Source: Lysobacter prati (lineage in GTDB: Bacteria > Pseudomonadota > Gammaproteobacteria > Xanthomonadales > Xanthomonadaceae). From it: a stretch of 64,000 nucleotides of DNA. A program made the position numbers and the translations under genes. Below are positions 18,499 through 27,850 of the stretch, piece after piece; position 1 is the stretch's first letter; each line of letters starts with the position of its first letter. The notes beneath the pieces are model-generated. The model was not told the DNA's origin, ran no database searches, and worked only from the letters and a program-made list of their open reading frames with translations. The stretch lies in assembly GCF_009765215.1 (NCBI RefSeq), contig NZ_VLNV01000003.1:310001-374000 (forward strand), written 5' to 3'.

Positions 18499-20226
18499 AT
18501 GCGTCTGCTGTTCACCGCTGTCCTCCTGAGCCTCCCTTTCTCCGCCATGTGCGCCGACCGCATCACCGGCAAGCCCTTCGCCACCCGCAGCGAGGTCTAT
18601 GCCCCGCATGCGATCGCCGCGACCTCGCATCCGCTGGCGACGCAGATCGCGCTGGACGTGATGAAGGCCGGTGGCAGCGCCGTCGACGCGGCCATCGCCG
18701 CCAATGCCGCGCTTGGCCTGATGGAGCCGACCGGTAGTGGCGTTGGCGGTGACCTGTTCGCGATCGTCTGGGATCCCAAGACGAAGAAGCTGTACGGCTA
18801 CAACGGCTCGGGTCGTTCGCCCAAGTCGCTGACCCTGGCCGAGTTCCAGCGTCGTGGCCTCACCGACATCCCGCCGCATGGCCCGCTGCCGGTGACGGTG
18901 CCCGGCGCGGTCGATGCCTGGTTCGCCCTGCACGGCCGCTTCGGTCGCAAGCCGATCGCCGACGACCTCGCGCCGGCGATCCGCTATGCCCGCGAAGGTC
19001 ATCCGGTCCACGAAGTGATCGCCTATTACTGGGGCCGCAGCGTGCCGACCCTGTCGAAGTGGCCGGGCTTCACCGAGCAGTTCACCGTCGACGGCGGCGG
19101 TACCGGTAAAAGACGCGGCCCCCAAACCGGCGAGATGTGGCGCAACCCGAACCTAGCCAACACCCTGGAGAAGATCGCCCAGGGCGGCCGCGATGCGTTC
19201 TACAAGGGCGACATCGCCCGCACCATCGACGCCTACTTCAAGGCCAACGGTGGTTTCCTGAGCTACGAGGACATGGCCTCTCACCAGGGCGAATGGGTCG
19301 AGCCGGTCAGCACCGACTACCGCGGTTACGACGTGTGGGAACTGCCGCCCAACGGCCAGGGCATTGCCGCGCTGCAGATCCTCAACCTGCTCGAGCCCTA
19401 TGACATGAAGTCGTATGGCTTCGGCAGCCCCGAGCACGTGCACCTGTTCGCCGAGGCCAAGAAGCTGGCCTTCGCCGATCGCGCGCGCTGGTACGCCGAT
19501 CCCGATTTCGTAGGGTCGTCCGCCGAATCAACCGTGAAGAAGCTGATCTCCAAGGATTACGCCGCACAGCGCCGCAAGCTGATCTCGATGGACAAGGCGG
19601 CCAGGGAAGTGCAGCCGGCCACGCCGAAGGAACTCGACGAAGGCGACACCATCTACATGACCGTGGCCGATGCCGACGGCATGATGGTCTCGCTGATCCA
19701 GTCCAACTACCGCGGCATGGGCAGCGGCATGGCACCGCCGGGACTGGGCTTCATCTTCCAGGACCGCGGCGAGCAGTTCGTGCTCAAGGAAGGCCACCCC
19801 AATTCGTTCCAGCCTGGCAAGCGCCCGTTCCACACCATCATTCCGGCGTTCGTGACCAAGGGCGGCAAGCCGTGGCTGAGCTTCGGCGTGATGGGCGGGG
19901 CGATGCAGCCGCAGGGCCACGTGCAGATCCTGCTCAACATGATCGACTTCGGCATGAACCTGCAGGAAGCCGGCGATGCGCCGCGCATCCAGCATGACGG
20001 CAGCACCGAACCGGCCGGGCAGGCGACGGTGATGAGCGACGGCGGCGAGCTCGATCTCGAAACCGGCTATTCCTACGAGACCGTGCGCGCGCTGATGCGC
20101 AAGGGTCACTCGGTGCGCTTTGCCGACGGCCCGTACGGCGGCTACCAGGCGATCATGGTCAATCCCAACGGCGGCTACGTCGGCGCCAGCGAATCGCGCA
20201 AGGACGGCCAGGCGGCAGGCTACTGA
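18499..20226 (+). CDS. ggt: Gamma-glutamyltransferase
   Basis: Periplasmic enzyme that hydrolyses or transfers the gamma-glutamyl group of glutathione. The 575 residues carry a signal peptide (MRLLFTAVLLSLPFSAMCA). The conserved large-subunit features GGSAVDAAIAANAALGLMEPTGSG and GDLFAIVWD are present. The expected autocleavage and nucleophile Thr is residue 384 in EGDTIYMTVADADG, which would release a small subunit of 192 residues, normal for the family. The motif here is GDTIY instead of the more common TTH. I chose the ATG at 18499 for the signal peptide; an in-frame ATG at 18469 also exists. The next gene follows after one base. Confidence 0.9.
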   Translation: MRLLFTAVLLSLPFSAMCADRITGKPFATRSEVYAPHAIAATSHPLATQIALDVMKAGGSAVDAAIAANAALGLMEPTGSGVGGDLFAIVWDPKTKKLYGYNGSGRSPKSLTLAEFQRRGLTDIPPHGPLPVTVPGAVDAWFALHGRFGRKPIADDLAPAIRYAREGHPVHEVIAYYWGRSVPTLSKWPGFTEQFTVDGGGTGKRRGPQTGEMWRNPNLANTLEKIAQGGRDAFYKGDIARTIDAYFKANGGFLSYEDMASHQGEWVEPVSTDYRGYDVWELPPNGQGIAALQILNLLEPYDMKSYGFGSPEHVHLFAEAKKLAFADRARWYADPDFVGSSAESTVKKLISKDYAAQRRKLISMDKAAREVQPATPKELDEGDTIYMTVADADGMMVSLIQSNYRGMGSGMAPPGLGFIFQDRGEQFVLKEGHPNSFQPGKRPFHTIIPAFVTKGGKPWLSFGVMGGAMQPQGHVQILLNMIDFGMNLQEAGDAPRIQHDGSTEPAGQATVMSDGGELDLETGYSYETVRALMRKGHSVRFADGPYGGYQAIMVNPNGGYVGASESRKDGQAAGY

Positions 20227-20227
20227 C

Positions 20228-21868
20228 ATGCAGGCACCCGAGGTGACGGCGCTGCTGCGTCGCGCCTGGGCGGCGCTGCAACAGGGCCAGCCGGCCGCGG
20301 CCCGCAGCGACTGCGAAGCGGCCCTGCAACTGGCGCCGGAGTCGTTCGACGCCTGGCGCCTGTATGCCGTCGTGCTGCAGGCGCAGGGCGATGGCGGTGC
20401 TTGCCGCAACGCCCTCGAGCGGGCCTGGTCGCTGCGGCCCGGCGATGCCGGCACCGCGCTCGACCTCGGCACGTTGCGGCTGCAGGCCGGCGATGGCGCG
20501 GCCGCGCTGCCACTGCTGGCCACCGCGATACGCGCGCTGCCGCAGGAGCCCAGGGCGGCGTTCCGCTACGGCACCGCGGCCTACCTGGTCGGCGATTACA
20601 GCGCCGCGGCCAGCGGCTTCGAAGCGGCGGCACGGCTCGACCCGCAATGGGCCGAGGCCTGGAACAACCTGGCCGCCGCCCATGGGCGTCTGCAGGACTA
20701 CCCCGCGGCGATCTCGGCCGCACGCAATGCATTGCGCCTGGAACCCGACGCGGCCAGCGCGCACCAGGCCCTGGCCGCACTGCTGTCGAACCTGTTCGAC
20801 CGCACCGCCCTGGAAGAAGGCCTGCGTTGCGCGCAACGGGCATTGCAGCTGCAGCCCGGTTTCGCCGAAGCGCACCGCAATGCCGCGATCTTGCTGCGCA
20901 AGCTGGGCGAACCGGCCCGCGCCGAAGCGCACGCGCGGCAGGCACTGCAACTGGCGCCGCGCGACATCGACACAGTCGACACGCTCGGCGAGCAACTGCT
21001 GCTCAACGGCGATACCACCGCGGCAGTGGCCACTTACGGCCAAGCGATCGCCGCCGGTCTGGACTCACCCGTGCTGCAGCGACAGCACGGCATCGCCCTG
21101 CTCCAGGACGGGCAGCCCGGCGGTGCCGCCCAGGCCTTGTCGCAGGCATTGCAGGCGCAGCCCGACGACCAGCGCGCGATCGCCCACCTCGGCGTGGCGA
21201 TGGCGGCGCAGGGGCAGGCCGACGCCGCCGGGCAATGGCTGGGCCTGCGGCGGCATGTGCATGCGATCGAGTTGCTGCCGCCGGACGCCTATATCGACCG
21301 CGCCGCATTCCATGCCGCGCTCGCCGCCGACATCCGTCGCCACAGCCAGCAACGCTGGGAACCGGCCGGGCTGGCGGCGCGCAACGCCTACCTCAGCGGC
21401 GACCTGCTCGCCGACCGCACCACCGCGATCATCGGCTTCGAGGAGCGGCTGCGCGCGGCCATCGACGCGTTCCTGCAGCGCAGCCGCGCGCAGGCTGCCA
21501 TGGCCGGCGCCGACGCCGATGTTTTCCTGCGCAACGTGCCGCACGATTACCGACTTCACGTCTGGGCAACCCAGGCCGCCGAGCGCGGCTACATCGATAC
21601 CCACATCCATGAGGACTCGTGGCTGTCGGGCGCCTACTACGTCGAGTTGCCGCCGGCGATTCGCGCCGACGACGCAAGCCATGCCGGCTGGATCGAGTTC
21701 GGTCGTCCCTTCGCCAGCCTGCCGCAGTGGCCAGAAGCCGAGTTGCGCCAGGTCTGTCCGCGCACCGGAACGCTGCTGCTGTTCCCGTCCTACATGTTCC
21801 ATCGCACGCTGCCGTACACCGGCAGTGGCGAACGCATCAGCATCTCGTTCGACCTGGCCGCGGCCTGA
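20228..21868 (+). CDS. TPR protein with C-terminal 2OG-Fe(II) oxygenase domain
   Basis: The 546-residue cytoplasmic protein has at least eight TPR-like units over residues 1-350. The last ~200 residues match the 'putative 2OG-Fe(II) oxygenase' family: IDTHIHEDSWLSGAYYVELP holds the first iron ligands, and LLLFPSYMFHRTLPYTGSGERISISFDL holds the distal His and the 2-oxoglutarate-binding Arg. It may hydroxylate a protein held by the TPR part, which is inference. It starts one base after ggt and is probably co-transcribed with it, although a functional link is not obvious. Confidence 0.82.
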   Translation: MQAPEVTALLRRAWAALQQGQPAAARSDCEAALQLAPESFDAWRLYAVVLQAQGDGGACRNALERAWSLRPGDAGTALDLGTLRLQAGDGAAALPLLATAIRALPQEPRAAFRYGTAAYLVGDYSAAASGFEAAARLDPQWAEAWNNLAAAHGRLQDYPAAISAARNALRLEPDAASAHQALAALLSNLFDRTALEEGLRCAQRALQLQPGFAEAHRNAAILLRKLGEPARAEAHARQALQLAPRDIDTVDTLGEQLLLNGDTTAAVATYGQAIAAGLDSPVLQRQHGIALLQDGQPGGAAQALSQALQAQPDDQRAIAHLGVAMAAQGQADAAGQWLGLRRHVHAIELLPPDAYIDRAAFHAALAADIRRHSQQRWEPAGLAARNAYLSGDLLADRTTAIIGFEERLRAAIDAFLQRSRAQAAMAGADADVFLRNVPHDYRLHVWATQAAERGYIDTHIHEDSWLSGAYYVELPPAIRADDASHAGWIEFGRPFASLPQWPEAELRQVCPRTGTLLLFPSYMFHRTLPYTGSGERISISFDLAAA

Positions 21869-21873
21869 GGGCC

Positions 21874-23010
21874 TCAGCCCTCGCCCTGCTCTATCGCCTG
21901 GCCGGTGTCTTCGCGATAGACGGCATCGGCGAAGGGTTGGGTCCAGTAGCGGTCGAACCAGCGCTGCAGCCAGGCGTCGTCGCCACAGAACTGCTGGCGT
22001 TGTTGCGACAGGTCGATGGCGATCTTCTCGCGGCTGACGCCCTTGGCCACCTGCGCCGCCACCGCGGTCCGCGATGCCGCGATCAGGTCGGTGACCTGTT
22101 GCAGATACCGGTCGTCGTGCATGGCGGCACCGTGCCCAGGCAGCCACAACACCGGATGGCGCTGTCGCAGGGCCTGCAGCGATCGCTGCCAGTCCGACGG
22201 ATAGGCGTTGAAGCCGAACGGTATCGGCGCGACCACCAGGTCGCCGGTCGCCATCGCGCGCTGCTTCGGCAGCCATGCCACCAGGTCGCCGTCGGTGTTG
22301 CCGCGACCGGGATGGAGCAGTTCGACCGGACGCTGCGGATCGTCGAGAAACAGGCGGTCGGCGAAGGTGCGGGTCGGCAGCACCACGTAGAGTCCGCGCG
22401 TGTCGATGCGGTACTGGTGGAGCAGACGCTGCGATGCCTCGAAACCTTGGCGTTCGGCAGCGACCAGGTCGCGTTTGGCAAGGTCAGGCTTGGCCAACGT
22501 CTCGCGCAGGAATCCGTCCAAGCCGTCGAGGCGCTTGTCGAACGCGGCCTGCAGCGCGGTGTCGGGCGCACCCTTCGGGTAGGCGCGCATCGAACGGTCG
22601 GCAAGGTGCCCGGCGGTCGTGGCCGTGGCGATCACCTCGAGCTTCGGCCAGCGCTGCGCGATCGCCGAAAGGCCCAGCACATGGTCGCCGTGCCAGTGGC
22701 TGAGGGCGACGGCCTTCACCGGCTTGCGGCTGACCGTGCCGATCAGCTCGACGATGCGCCGACCCGCGCCGGGCGAGCCGCCGCTGTCGATCAGCACCAG
22801 GCCGTCGCGCTGTTCGACCACCACGACATTGCCGATCGGCTGGACATGGAATGGCTGGGGCTGCGCGATCAGCCAGACGCCATCGCCGACGCGGGTGATC
22901 CGCTGGAAGTAGCCGTCGGCGGGCGAGGGCAGGGCAGGGGTCGGGCCAGGCGGCGCCGCCACCGCAATCGACGAAAACGTGGCCGCCAGCAGCGCGGTGA
23001 TCAGTCTCAT
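21874..23010 (-). CDS. Secreted metallo-beta-lactamase-fold hydrolase
   Basis: This is a 378-residue protein with a signal peptide (MRLITALLAATFSSIAVAA), so it acts in the periplasm. The zinc motif is intact: LSHWHGDHVLG near residue 115, with later ligands in LLHPGRGNTDGDLVAWLP and LWLPGHGAAMHDDRY. The sequence is closer to general MBL-fold hydrolases (the SoxH/quinoprotein-relay type) than to true beta-lactamases, and its substrate is unknown. The start at 23010 is chosen for the signal peptide. It converges with the TPR/oxygenase gene, only five bases apart. Confidence 0.85.
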   Translation of the reverse strand: MRLITALLAATFSSIAVAAPPGPTPALPSPADGYFQRITRVGDGVWLIAQPQPFHVQPIGNVVVVEQRDGLVLIDSGGSPGAGRRIVELIGTVSRKPVKAVALSHWHGDHVLGLSAIAQRWPKLEVIATATTAGHLADRSMRAYPKGAPDTALQAAFDKRLDGLDGFLRETLAKPDLAKRDLVAAERQGFEASQRLLHQYRIDTRGLYVVLPTRTFADRLFLDDPQRPVELLHPGRGNTDGDLVAWLPKQRAMATGDLVVAPIPFGFNAYPSDWQRSLQALRQRHPVLWLPGHGAAMHDDRYLQQVTDLIAASRTAVAAQVAKGVSREKIAIDLSQQRQQFCGDDAWLQRWFDRYWTQPFADAVYREDTGQAIEQGEG

Positions 23011-23131
23011 CAATGCCAGGCTCCGGGGGAGTGACTGCAAACCTAGGCCTGGACCGGCCAGTCTTCGCGTCCCGGAGGTCATTCCCACCTGCGGCACAGC
23101 GCGTTTCGCTGGCCAGATCTGACGGCCCGGG

Positions 23132-24619
23132 TCAGTCCGCCGGCACCGTCCGACCGTTCGCCCATTCGCGCAGCGTCTGCACCTGCTCTGCCATCAGCAC
23201 CGACAGCGGCCGGGTCTGCTTGAGCTCGGCGCGCAGGGTGAAGTCGTTCAGTGGCGCCTTGGCCGCATGCGCCGCGTACAGGGCAGCGACAATCGCCTGC
23301 TCGATCTCGGCACCGGAAAAGCCGTCGCTGGCCGCGACCAGCGATGCCATCTCGAAGCTGGACGGATCCAGCGCACGCCGACGCAGATGGAGGCCGAACA
23401 GCTGCTCGCGCGCGACCGCGTCGGGCAGGTCGACGAAGAAGATCTCGTCGAAGCGGCCCTTGCGCAGCAGCTCCGGTGGCAGCGCATCGATCTGGTTGGC
23501 CGTGGCGACCAGGAACACCCGCGACTTGCGCTCGGCCATCCATGTCAGCAGGTAGCCCAGCACGCGGCGCGAGACGCCACCGTCGCTGTCGCCGCCGTCG
23601 CCGGCCAGTCCCTTCTCAATCTCATCGATCCACAGCACGCACGGTTCCAGCTGCTCGGCCGAGCTCAGTGCCGCGCGCAGGTTCTTCTCGGTTTCGCCAT
23701 GGAACTTGTCGTAGAGCGTGCCGAAATCCAGGCGCACCAGCGGCACGCCGAAGCCGGCGGCGACGGCCTTGGCCAGCATCGATTTGCCGCAGCCCTGCAC
23801 GCCCAGCAGCAGCACGCCCTTGGGTGGGTCGAGCCCGGGCGGCGCCTCGCCGCTGGTGAACACGCCGCGGCGCTGCTCGATCCAGCGCTTGAAGCGGCGC
23901 GCACCGGCGACTTCCTCCATGCGCGCGCTGTCGTACTCGTAGTGCAGGTGGCCGCTGCGGTTGAGCAACTCGAACTTGAGCTTGGCCAGTTGCGGCAGGT
24001 CACCCGGGCCGAGGGCACCGTCGTCGTGGAGCAGGTGGCGGGTGATGCGGCGCGCGTCGATCGGGTCGAGTCCGCGCAGGTTGCGCACGATCTGCTTGAC
24101 CGTCTCCGCATCGGCCTCGACCCGGCGCCCGCCATGCTCGCGCGTGTAGGCCTCGGCCTCCTCGCGCACCAGCTTGAGCAGGGCATTGGCGTCGGGCAGT
24201 CGCGGCGTGAAGCGAACGGCGAGGGCATCCAGTTCCGGCGGCAGTTCGACCTTGTGGCCGACCAGCACCAGCACATGCGGCTGGCAGTCGCGGCGCTGGA
24301 TGATGTCGCGCAGCAGGCGCTGGGTGCTGGCGTAGCCCAGGTAGGGATGGATATCCAGCAACAGGTAGATGCCGCGCTGGGTGGCGTCGCGGATCGCATG
24401 CAGCGTGGTGGATGCATCCGGCGCGACTTCCGGCGGGTCTTCCTTGTCCAGGTCGATCCGGCGCAGGCCCTCGGTGATCGACCAGCGGTGCAGCGCGCGC
24501 CACACCTGCATCAGCGCTTGCCGGAACAGTTCGACCACACGCGCCTCGTCGCGGGTCTCGATGACGATCAGGGGAGTGTTTGCGCGGATCAGCGCGGTCA
24601 GGTCCTGCAGTTCGCTCAT
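23132..24619 (-). CDS. Ycf46-like AAA+ ATPase
   Basis: This is a 495-residue cytoplasmic ATPase. The N-terminal half is a degenerate ATPase-like region (LLDIHPYLGY), and the C-terminal half is a complete AAA+ module: Walker A LLGVQGCGKSMLAK, Walker B CVLWIDEIEKGL, sensor 1 VFLVATANQID, arginine finger ELLRKGRFDEIFF and a lid with GFSGAEIEQAI. The layout matches the chloroplast/cyanobacterial Ycf46 family, whose role is not well defined. The start at 24619 (MSELQDLTALIRANTPLI) is the family-typical one. It is divergent from a lipoprotein gene. Confidence 0.88.
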   Translation of the reverse strand: MSELQDLTALIRANTPLIVIETRDEARVVELFRQALMQVWRALHRWSITEGLRRIDLDKEDPPEVAPDASTTLHAIRDATQRGIYLLLDIHPYLGYASTQRLLRDIIQRRDCQPHVLVLVGHKVELPPELDALAVRFTPRLPDANALLKLVREEAEAYTREHGGRRVEADAETVKQIVRNLRGLDPIDARRITRHLLHDDGALGPGDLPQLAKLKFELLNRSGHLHYEYDSARMEEVAGARRFKRWIEQRRGVFTSGEAPPGLDPPKGVLLLGVQGCGKSMLAKAVAAGFGVPLVRLDFGTLYDKFHGETEKNLRAALSSAEQLEPCVLWIDEIEKGLAGDGGDSDGGVSRRVLGYLLTWMAERKSRVFLVATANQIDALPPELLRKGRFDEIFFVDLPDAVAREQLFGLHLRRRALDPSSFEMASLVAASDGFSGAEIEQAIVAALYAAHAAKAPLNDFTLRAELKQTRPLSVLMAEQVQTLREWANGRTVPAD

Positions 24620-24745
24620 CGCGTGTGGCTTTCCGGGGCATCCGTGTCGGTGACTGATGATAGCGGCAGCGCGAAACGGGAAGTGAGGCGCCGGGCAGGG
24701 CCCTTGTGGCACTGTTGACGTTGTGGCTGCAATGGGGGGCTAAGG

Positions 24746-25945
24746 ATGGCAAGAAAGTCCAACAGGTCGGCACGGGGCGTGTCGGCGGCATGGCTTGCGA
24801 CGGCTTTCGTCCTGGCCTGCTTCGCCGGTTGCGAAAGGACGGAGAAGGCAACGGTGGTGGAGGCAGGATCTTCCGCCGCTGCAGCATTCGCGCGCGTAGA
24901 TGTTTCGCCGCGACCGGCAGCTCCACCCGCGGCCGCGCCTGCAATTTCGTCGCCCGCTCCCGCAGACAGTGTCGCGCTGGAAAAGTGGAACGCGGAGCTT
25001 GCCGACGCGCTTTCGAAGTGGCTGGCGTCCCGCGGCGGCGACGCCGACTCCGCGTTGGCCGAGGCACTGCTGGCACCGCTGCTGGCCGCCGATGGAAGCA
25101 CGCGCGAGGAAATCGCCGAACGCTTCGAGACCGCGCTGGGCGATGCCGCCCGCTTGCGACCCGACGACCCCGACATCGCCTGGCTCGAAGCGATGCGCTG
25201 CCCGCCAGCATCGAAGAATTGCGACCGTGCGTCGGGCCTGCAGCGGCTCATGCACCTGGACCCGGGCAATGCCGCAGTCTGGTTGGAGGCGGCAGAGCGC
25301 GCGCTCCAGGACGACTACATGGCCGCGTTCGACGAGTATCTGCATCTTGCGGCGCAATCCAGCGACTACCACAGCCGCTACGGCAAGGGCACGGAGCTCC
25401 TGGCCGGCATCCTGGGATCGGCGCCCCTGCCGGCGCGGTCGCCGCAGATTGACCAAGCATTGCGGAAGATGGCCGGCCTGGGCCCCGGCCCGGTGCTTTC
25501 CGACGCCGACCTGGCGATCGTCCTGGCAACGATTCACGATCACAGCATCCTGGACCTGCCTGCGCTTGGGCCCATGTATCGCGGCTGCCGCCTACCGCTG
25601 CCTGCGTCCCGCCGACGCGACTGCACGGGGGCGGCGGTCCGCATGGCTGAAGGCGACACTCTGCTTGCCCAGCTCTTTGGCATCAGCAAGATGGTCACAC
25701 TCAGCGCCGGCACGCCGGCCAATCGCCATTGGCGCGAACGACTGCGGCAGGCGCAGTGGATGTCGTCCGCACGCACGCCGCGCCCGGTCCGGGCAGGACC
25801 GGACTACGTCCGCGACCTGTGGCAACTCGGCGAAGTCCCCGCCCTGCAGACCTGGCTCAAGGCCAACAACCACGCCATGCCACCCGGCTGGCTACCGGAC
25901 GATCCTCGCGAGCGCGACCGGATCACCCTCGGCCCTTCCGGCTGA
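24746..25945 (+). CDS. Lipoprotein of unknown function
   Basis: This is a 399-residue protein with a lipoprotein signal and the lipobox FAGC near residue 29, followed by an Ala/Pro-rich linker (residues 35-75) typical of surface-tethered proteins. The rest is predicted helical and weakly TPR-like ([24 protein letters not shown]). I recognise no enzyme motif. It contains pairs of Cys (CPPASKNC, then [13 protein letters not shown]) that could form disulfides in the periplasm. A ribosome-site-like GGGGGG stretch lies before the ATG. It precedes an orphan ParA gene by 70 bases. Confidence 0.7.
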   Translation: MARKSNRSARGVSAAWLATAFVLACFAGCERTEKATVVEAGSSAAAAFARVDVSPRPAAPPAAAPAISSPAPADSVALEKWNAELADALSKWLASRGGDADSALAEALLAPLLAADGSTREEIAERFETALGDAARLRPDDPDIAWLEAMRCPPASKNCDRASGLQRLMHLDPGNAAVWLEAAERALQDDYMAAFDEYLHLAAQSSDYHSRYGKGTELLAGILGSAPLPARSPQIDQALRKMAGLGPGPVLSDADLAIVLATIHDHSILDLPALGPMYRGCRLPLPASRRRDCTGAAVRMAEGDTLLAQLFGISKMVTLSAGTPANRHWRERLRQAQWMSSARTPRPVRAGPDYVRDLWQLGEVPALQTWLKANNHAMPPGWLPDDPRERDRITLGPSG

Positions 25946-26015
25946 CCCCGACGCCGCGATGGTCGCGCCACAGCGCCCCGGTGTACGCTGCGGCTTCCAT
26001 CCAGAGGGAGTTCGC

Positions 26016-26648
26016 ATGAAGACCGTGCTGGTGGCCAGTTCCAAGGGTGGCGTCGGAAAGACCACGATCGCCACCCATATCGCCGCGCAATCGGCCATCG
26101 ACGGCCTGCGTACCGCGCTGCTCGATGCCGACCCACAGGAATCCTCGACCCGCTGGGCACAACGCCGCGCGCTGCTCGACAGTGCCGTGCTGCCGCTCGA
26201 CGGCACCCGCCGCAAGGCCTGGCGCAAGCATCTGCCCGATGACACCCAGCGCCTCGTGATCGATGCACCTGCCGGCGCGATGGCCGACGATCTCGACAGC
26301 TTCCTCGACCAGGCCGACGCCGTGATCGTCCCGATCCAGCCCTCGGCGCTGGATATCGACGCCACCGTGCCGTTCCTGGATTCGCTGGCCCGGCACCCGC
26401 GGGTACGCAAAGGTTCGCTGCGCGTGGGCCTGGTCGGCAACAAGATCAAGCCGTGGACCAATGCCTCGCAGCAGGCGCTCGAGCTGCTGGCCGCCTGGCC
26501 CTACCCGGTGGTGGCGCAGCTTCGCGACAGCCAGGCCTACGTGGTCCTGACCGGCCTGGGCAAGAGTCTGTTCGACTACCACTCCGCGCAGGTGCGCGAA
26601 CACCAGGACGACTGGCAGCCTTTGCTGAAGTGGTTGAAGAAGGCGTGA
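26016..26648 (+). CDS. ParA-family ATPase, orphan
   Basis: This is a 210-residue Walker-type ATPase of the MinD/ParA group. The deviant Walker A KGGVGKTT is at residues 10-17, the A' motif LLDADPQES near residue 39 and the Walker B LVIDAPAG near residue 84. GAGGGAG before the ATG at 26016 fixes the start. No ParB or centromere-like repeat is nearby, so it probably positions a cellular cargo or acts as a small accessory ATPase instead of segregating DNA. The short length fits the 'orphan ParA' class. Confidence 0.88.
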   Translation: MKTVLVASSKGGVGKTTIATHIAAQSAIDGLRTALLDADPQESSTRWAQRRALLDSAVLPLDGTRRKAWRKHLPDDTQRLVIDAPAGAMADDLDSFLDQADAVIVPIQPSALDIDATVPFLDSLARHPRVRKGSLRVGLVGNKIKPWTNASQQALELLAAWPYPVVAQLRDSQAYVVLTGLGKSLFDYHSAQVREHQDDWQPLLKWLKKA

Positions 26649-26747
26649 GGAGAAAGTTGATCAGTTGGACATCACGCCGGTCGAGGATAATGCACGCTCG
26701 ATCTTCATCCGATTCCTCGGTCCAGACGCGAAAAGGTAGCGACGCGA

Positions 26748-27224
26748 ATGCGTGAATTGATCCTGCTGCGCCATGCCCACGCCGAACCTGCCGGAAACGG
26801 CCAGGCCGACATGGACCGCCCCTTGTCGGCCGAAGGGCTGGCCGAGGCCGAAGCCGCCGGCCGCTGGCTGGCGGCCAACAAGCTGGTGCCCGACTGCGTG
26901 CTGTGCTCGCCCACGCGGCGCACGCGCGAGACACTGGAGGCCGTGCTGGGCGCGATCGGCTACGTCGACCAGCGCATCGAACCGTCAATTTACGAGGCAA
27001 CCCCGGGCACGCTGATCGCCCTGGCCGATGCCCACGGCGAATCGGAGCGTTTGATGGTGGTCGGCCATAACCCCGGTCTGGAACGCCTGGCCGCGCTGCT
27101 CCACAGCGGCCAGTCCGGCGACTACCGCGGCATGCCGCCGGGCGGCATCGCCGTGCTCAGCGTGCCTGCCGAGACCAGCCTGGAACCGGGAGTGGCCCAG
27201 CTCAGCGCTTTCTGGTGGCCGTGA
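26748..27224 (+). CDS. sixA: Phosphohistidine phosphatase SixA family
   Basis: A 158-residue histidine phosphatase. The catalytic LILLRHAHAEP is at the N-terminus, DRPLSAEGLAEAEAAGRWL follows, and the second catalytic His is in MVVGHNPGLERLA. Length and motifs match SixA, which in E. coli removes phosphate from His-containing phosphotransfer (Hpt) domains and from the nitrogen PTS protein NPr. The 3' end overlaps the YceI gene, so at least these two are co-translated. It could also act on the Hpt protein encoded at 50370, but that is only a possibility. Confidence 0.9.
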   Translation: MRELILLRHAHAEPAGNGQADMDRPLSAEGLAEAEAAGRWLAANKLVPDCVLCSPTRRTRETLEAVLGAIGYVDQRIEPSIYEATPGTLIALADAHGESERLMVVGHNPGLERLAALLHSGQSGDYRGMPPGGIAVLSVPAETSLEPGVAQLSAFWWP

Positions 27225-27850
27225 CGACGAGTTCGCGATGCGCCCACGTGGCGCTGTTGTCCTGCGTGCTGATGTCGTGCCTGTTGTCGGTCTGGCCTGT
27301 GCTGGCCCGCCAGGCGACGGCGTCCGCACCCGCTGCCGTGCCCGCGGCAGCGACGCTGCAAGCGTTCGATCCCCGCTACACGCGCTTTGGTTTCGAGTTG
27401 CGCACGCGCTGGGGCCAGCGCGTGGTCGGCGTGTTCCCGCAGTACGAGGGCGACGTGACGGAGTTGCCGGACGGGCGTCACCTGGTCCGCATCGTCCTGC
27501 GCACCGGCGCCGTCATGGTCGCCGATTCCGAGCGCTACACCGCCATGGCGCGTGGCCCGGGTTTCTTCGATTCGCAGCGCTTCCCGTTTATCCAGTTCGA
27601 ATCCGACCCGCACCCTCAGCAGCTGATCCAATCCGGCGGCCGACTGCGCGGGCGACTGACGATTCATGGCGTCAGCCGTGTCGAGTCGTTCGTGCTGGCG
27701 CCGGCGACGTGCGACCGGCCGGGCAAGGACTGCGATGTCGTCGCCAGCGGCAGCATCAGCCGCGCTGACTACGGCCTCGACGGATGGCAACTGGCCCTGA
27801 CCGACCGGGTCCGCTTCACCATGCGCGTGCGCGTGATCGAGGCGCGGTGA
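27221..27850 (+). CDS. YceI-family secreted protein
   Basis: YceI proteins are periplasmic lipocalin-like barrels that bind isoprenoid lipids. This one has about 209 residues, with a hydrophobic leader (VALLSCVLMSCLLSVWPVLARQ) and the family features DPRYTRFGFELRTRWGQRVVGVFPQYEGDV, SQRFPFIQFESD and LTIHGVSRVESF. I use the GTG at 27221, which overlaps the sixA stop as GTGA; an in-frame GTG at 27215 is also possible. Its stop shares one base with the ATG of the phospholipase D gene. Confidence 0.82.
   Translation: MTTSSRCAHVALLSCVLMSCLLSVWPVLARQATASAPAAVPAAATLQAFDPRYTRFGFELRTRWGQRVVGVFPQYEGDVTELPDGRHLVRIVLRTGAVMVADSERYTAMARGPGFFDSQRFPFIQFESDPHPQQLIQSGGRLRGRLTIHGVSRVESFVLAPATCDRPGKDCDVVASGSISRADYGLDGWQLALTDRVRFTMRVRVIEAR

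Noticed and set aside
23267-24718. 483-codon frame antisense to the AAA+ ATPase gene
   Set aside because: Shadow of a gene with intact Walker A, Walker B and arginine finger.
24900-26015. Long N-terminal extension of the ParA frame
   Set aside because: It is a shadow of the lipoprotein gene; the ribosome site and the Walker A position place the start at 26016.
26016-26648. ParA gene as evidence for a plasmid or prophage
   Set aside because: No ParB, replication, integrase or phage genes are nearby, and base composition matches the neighbours.
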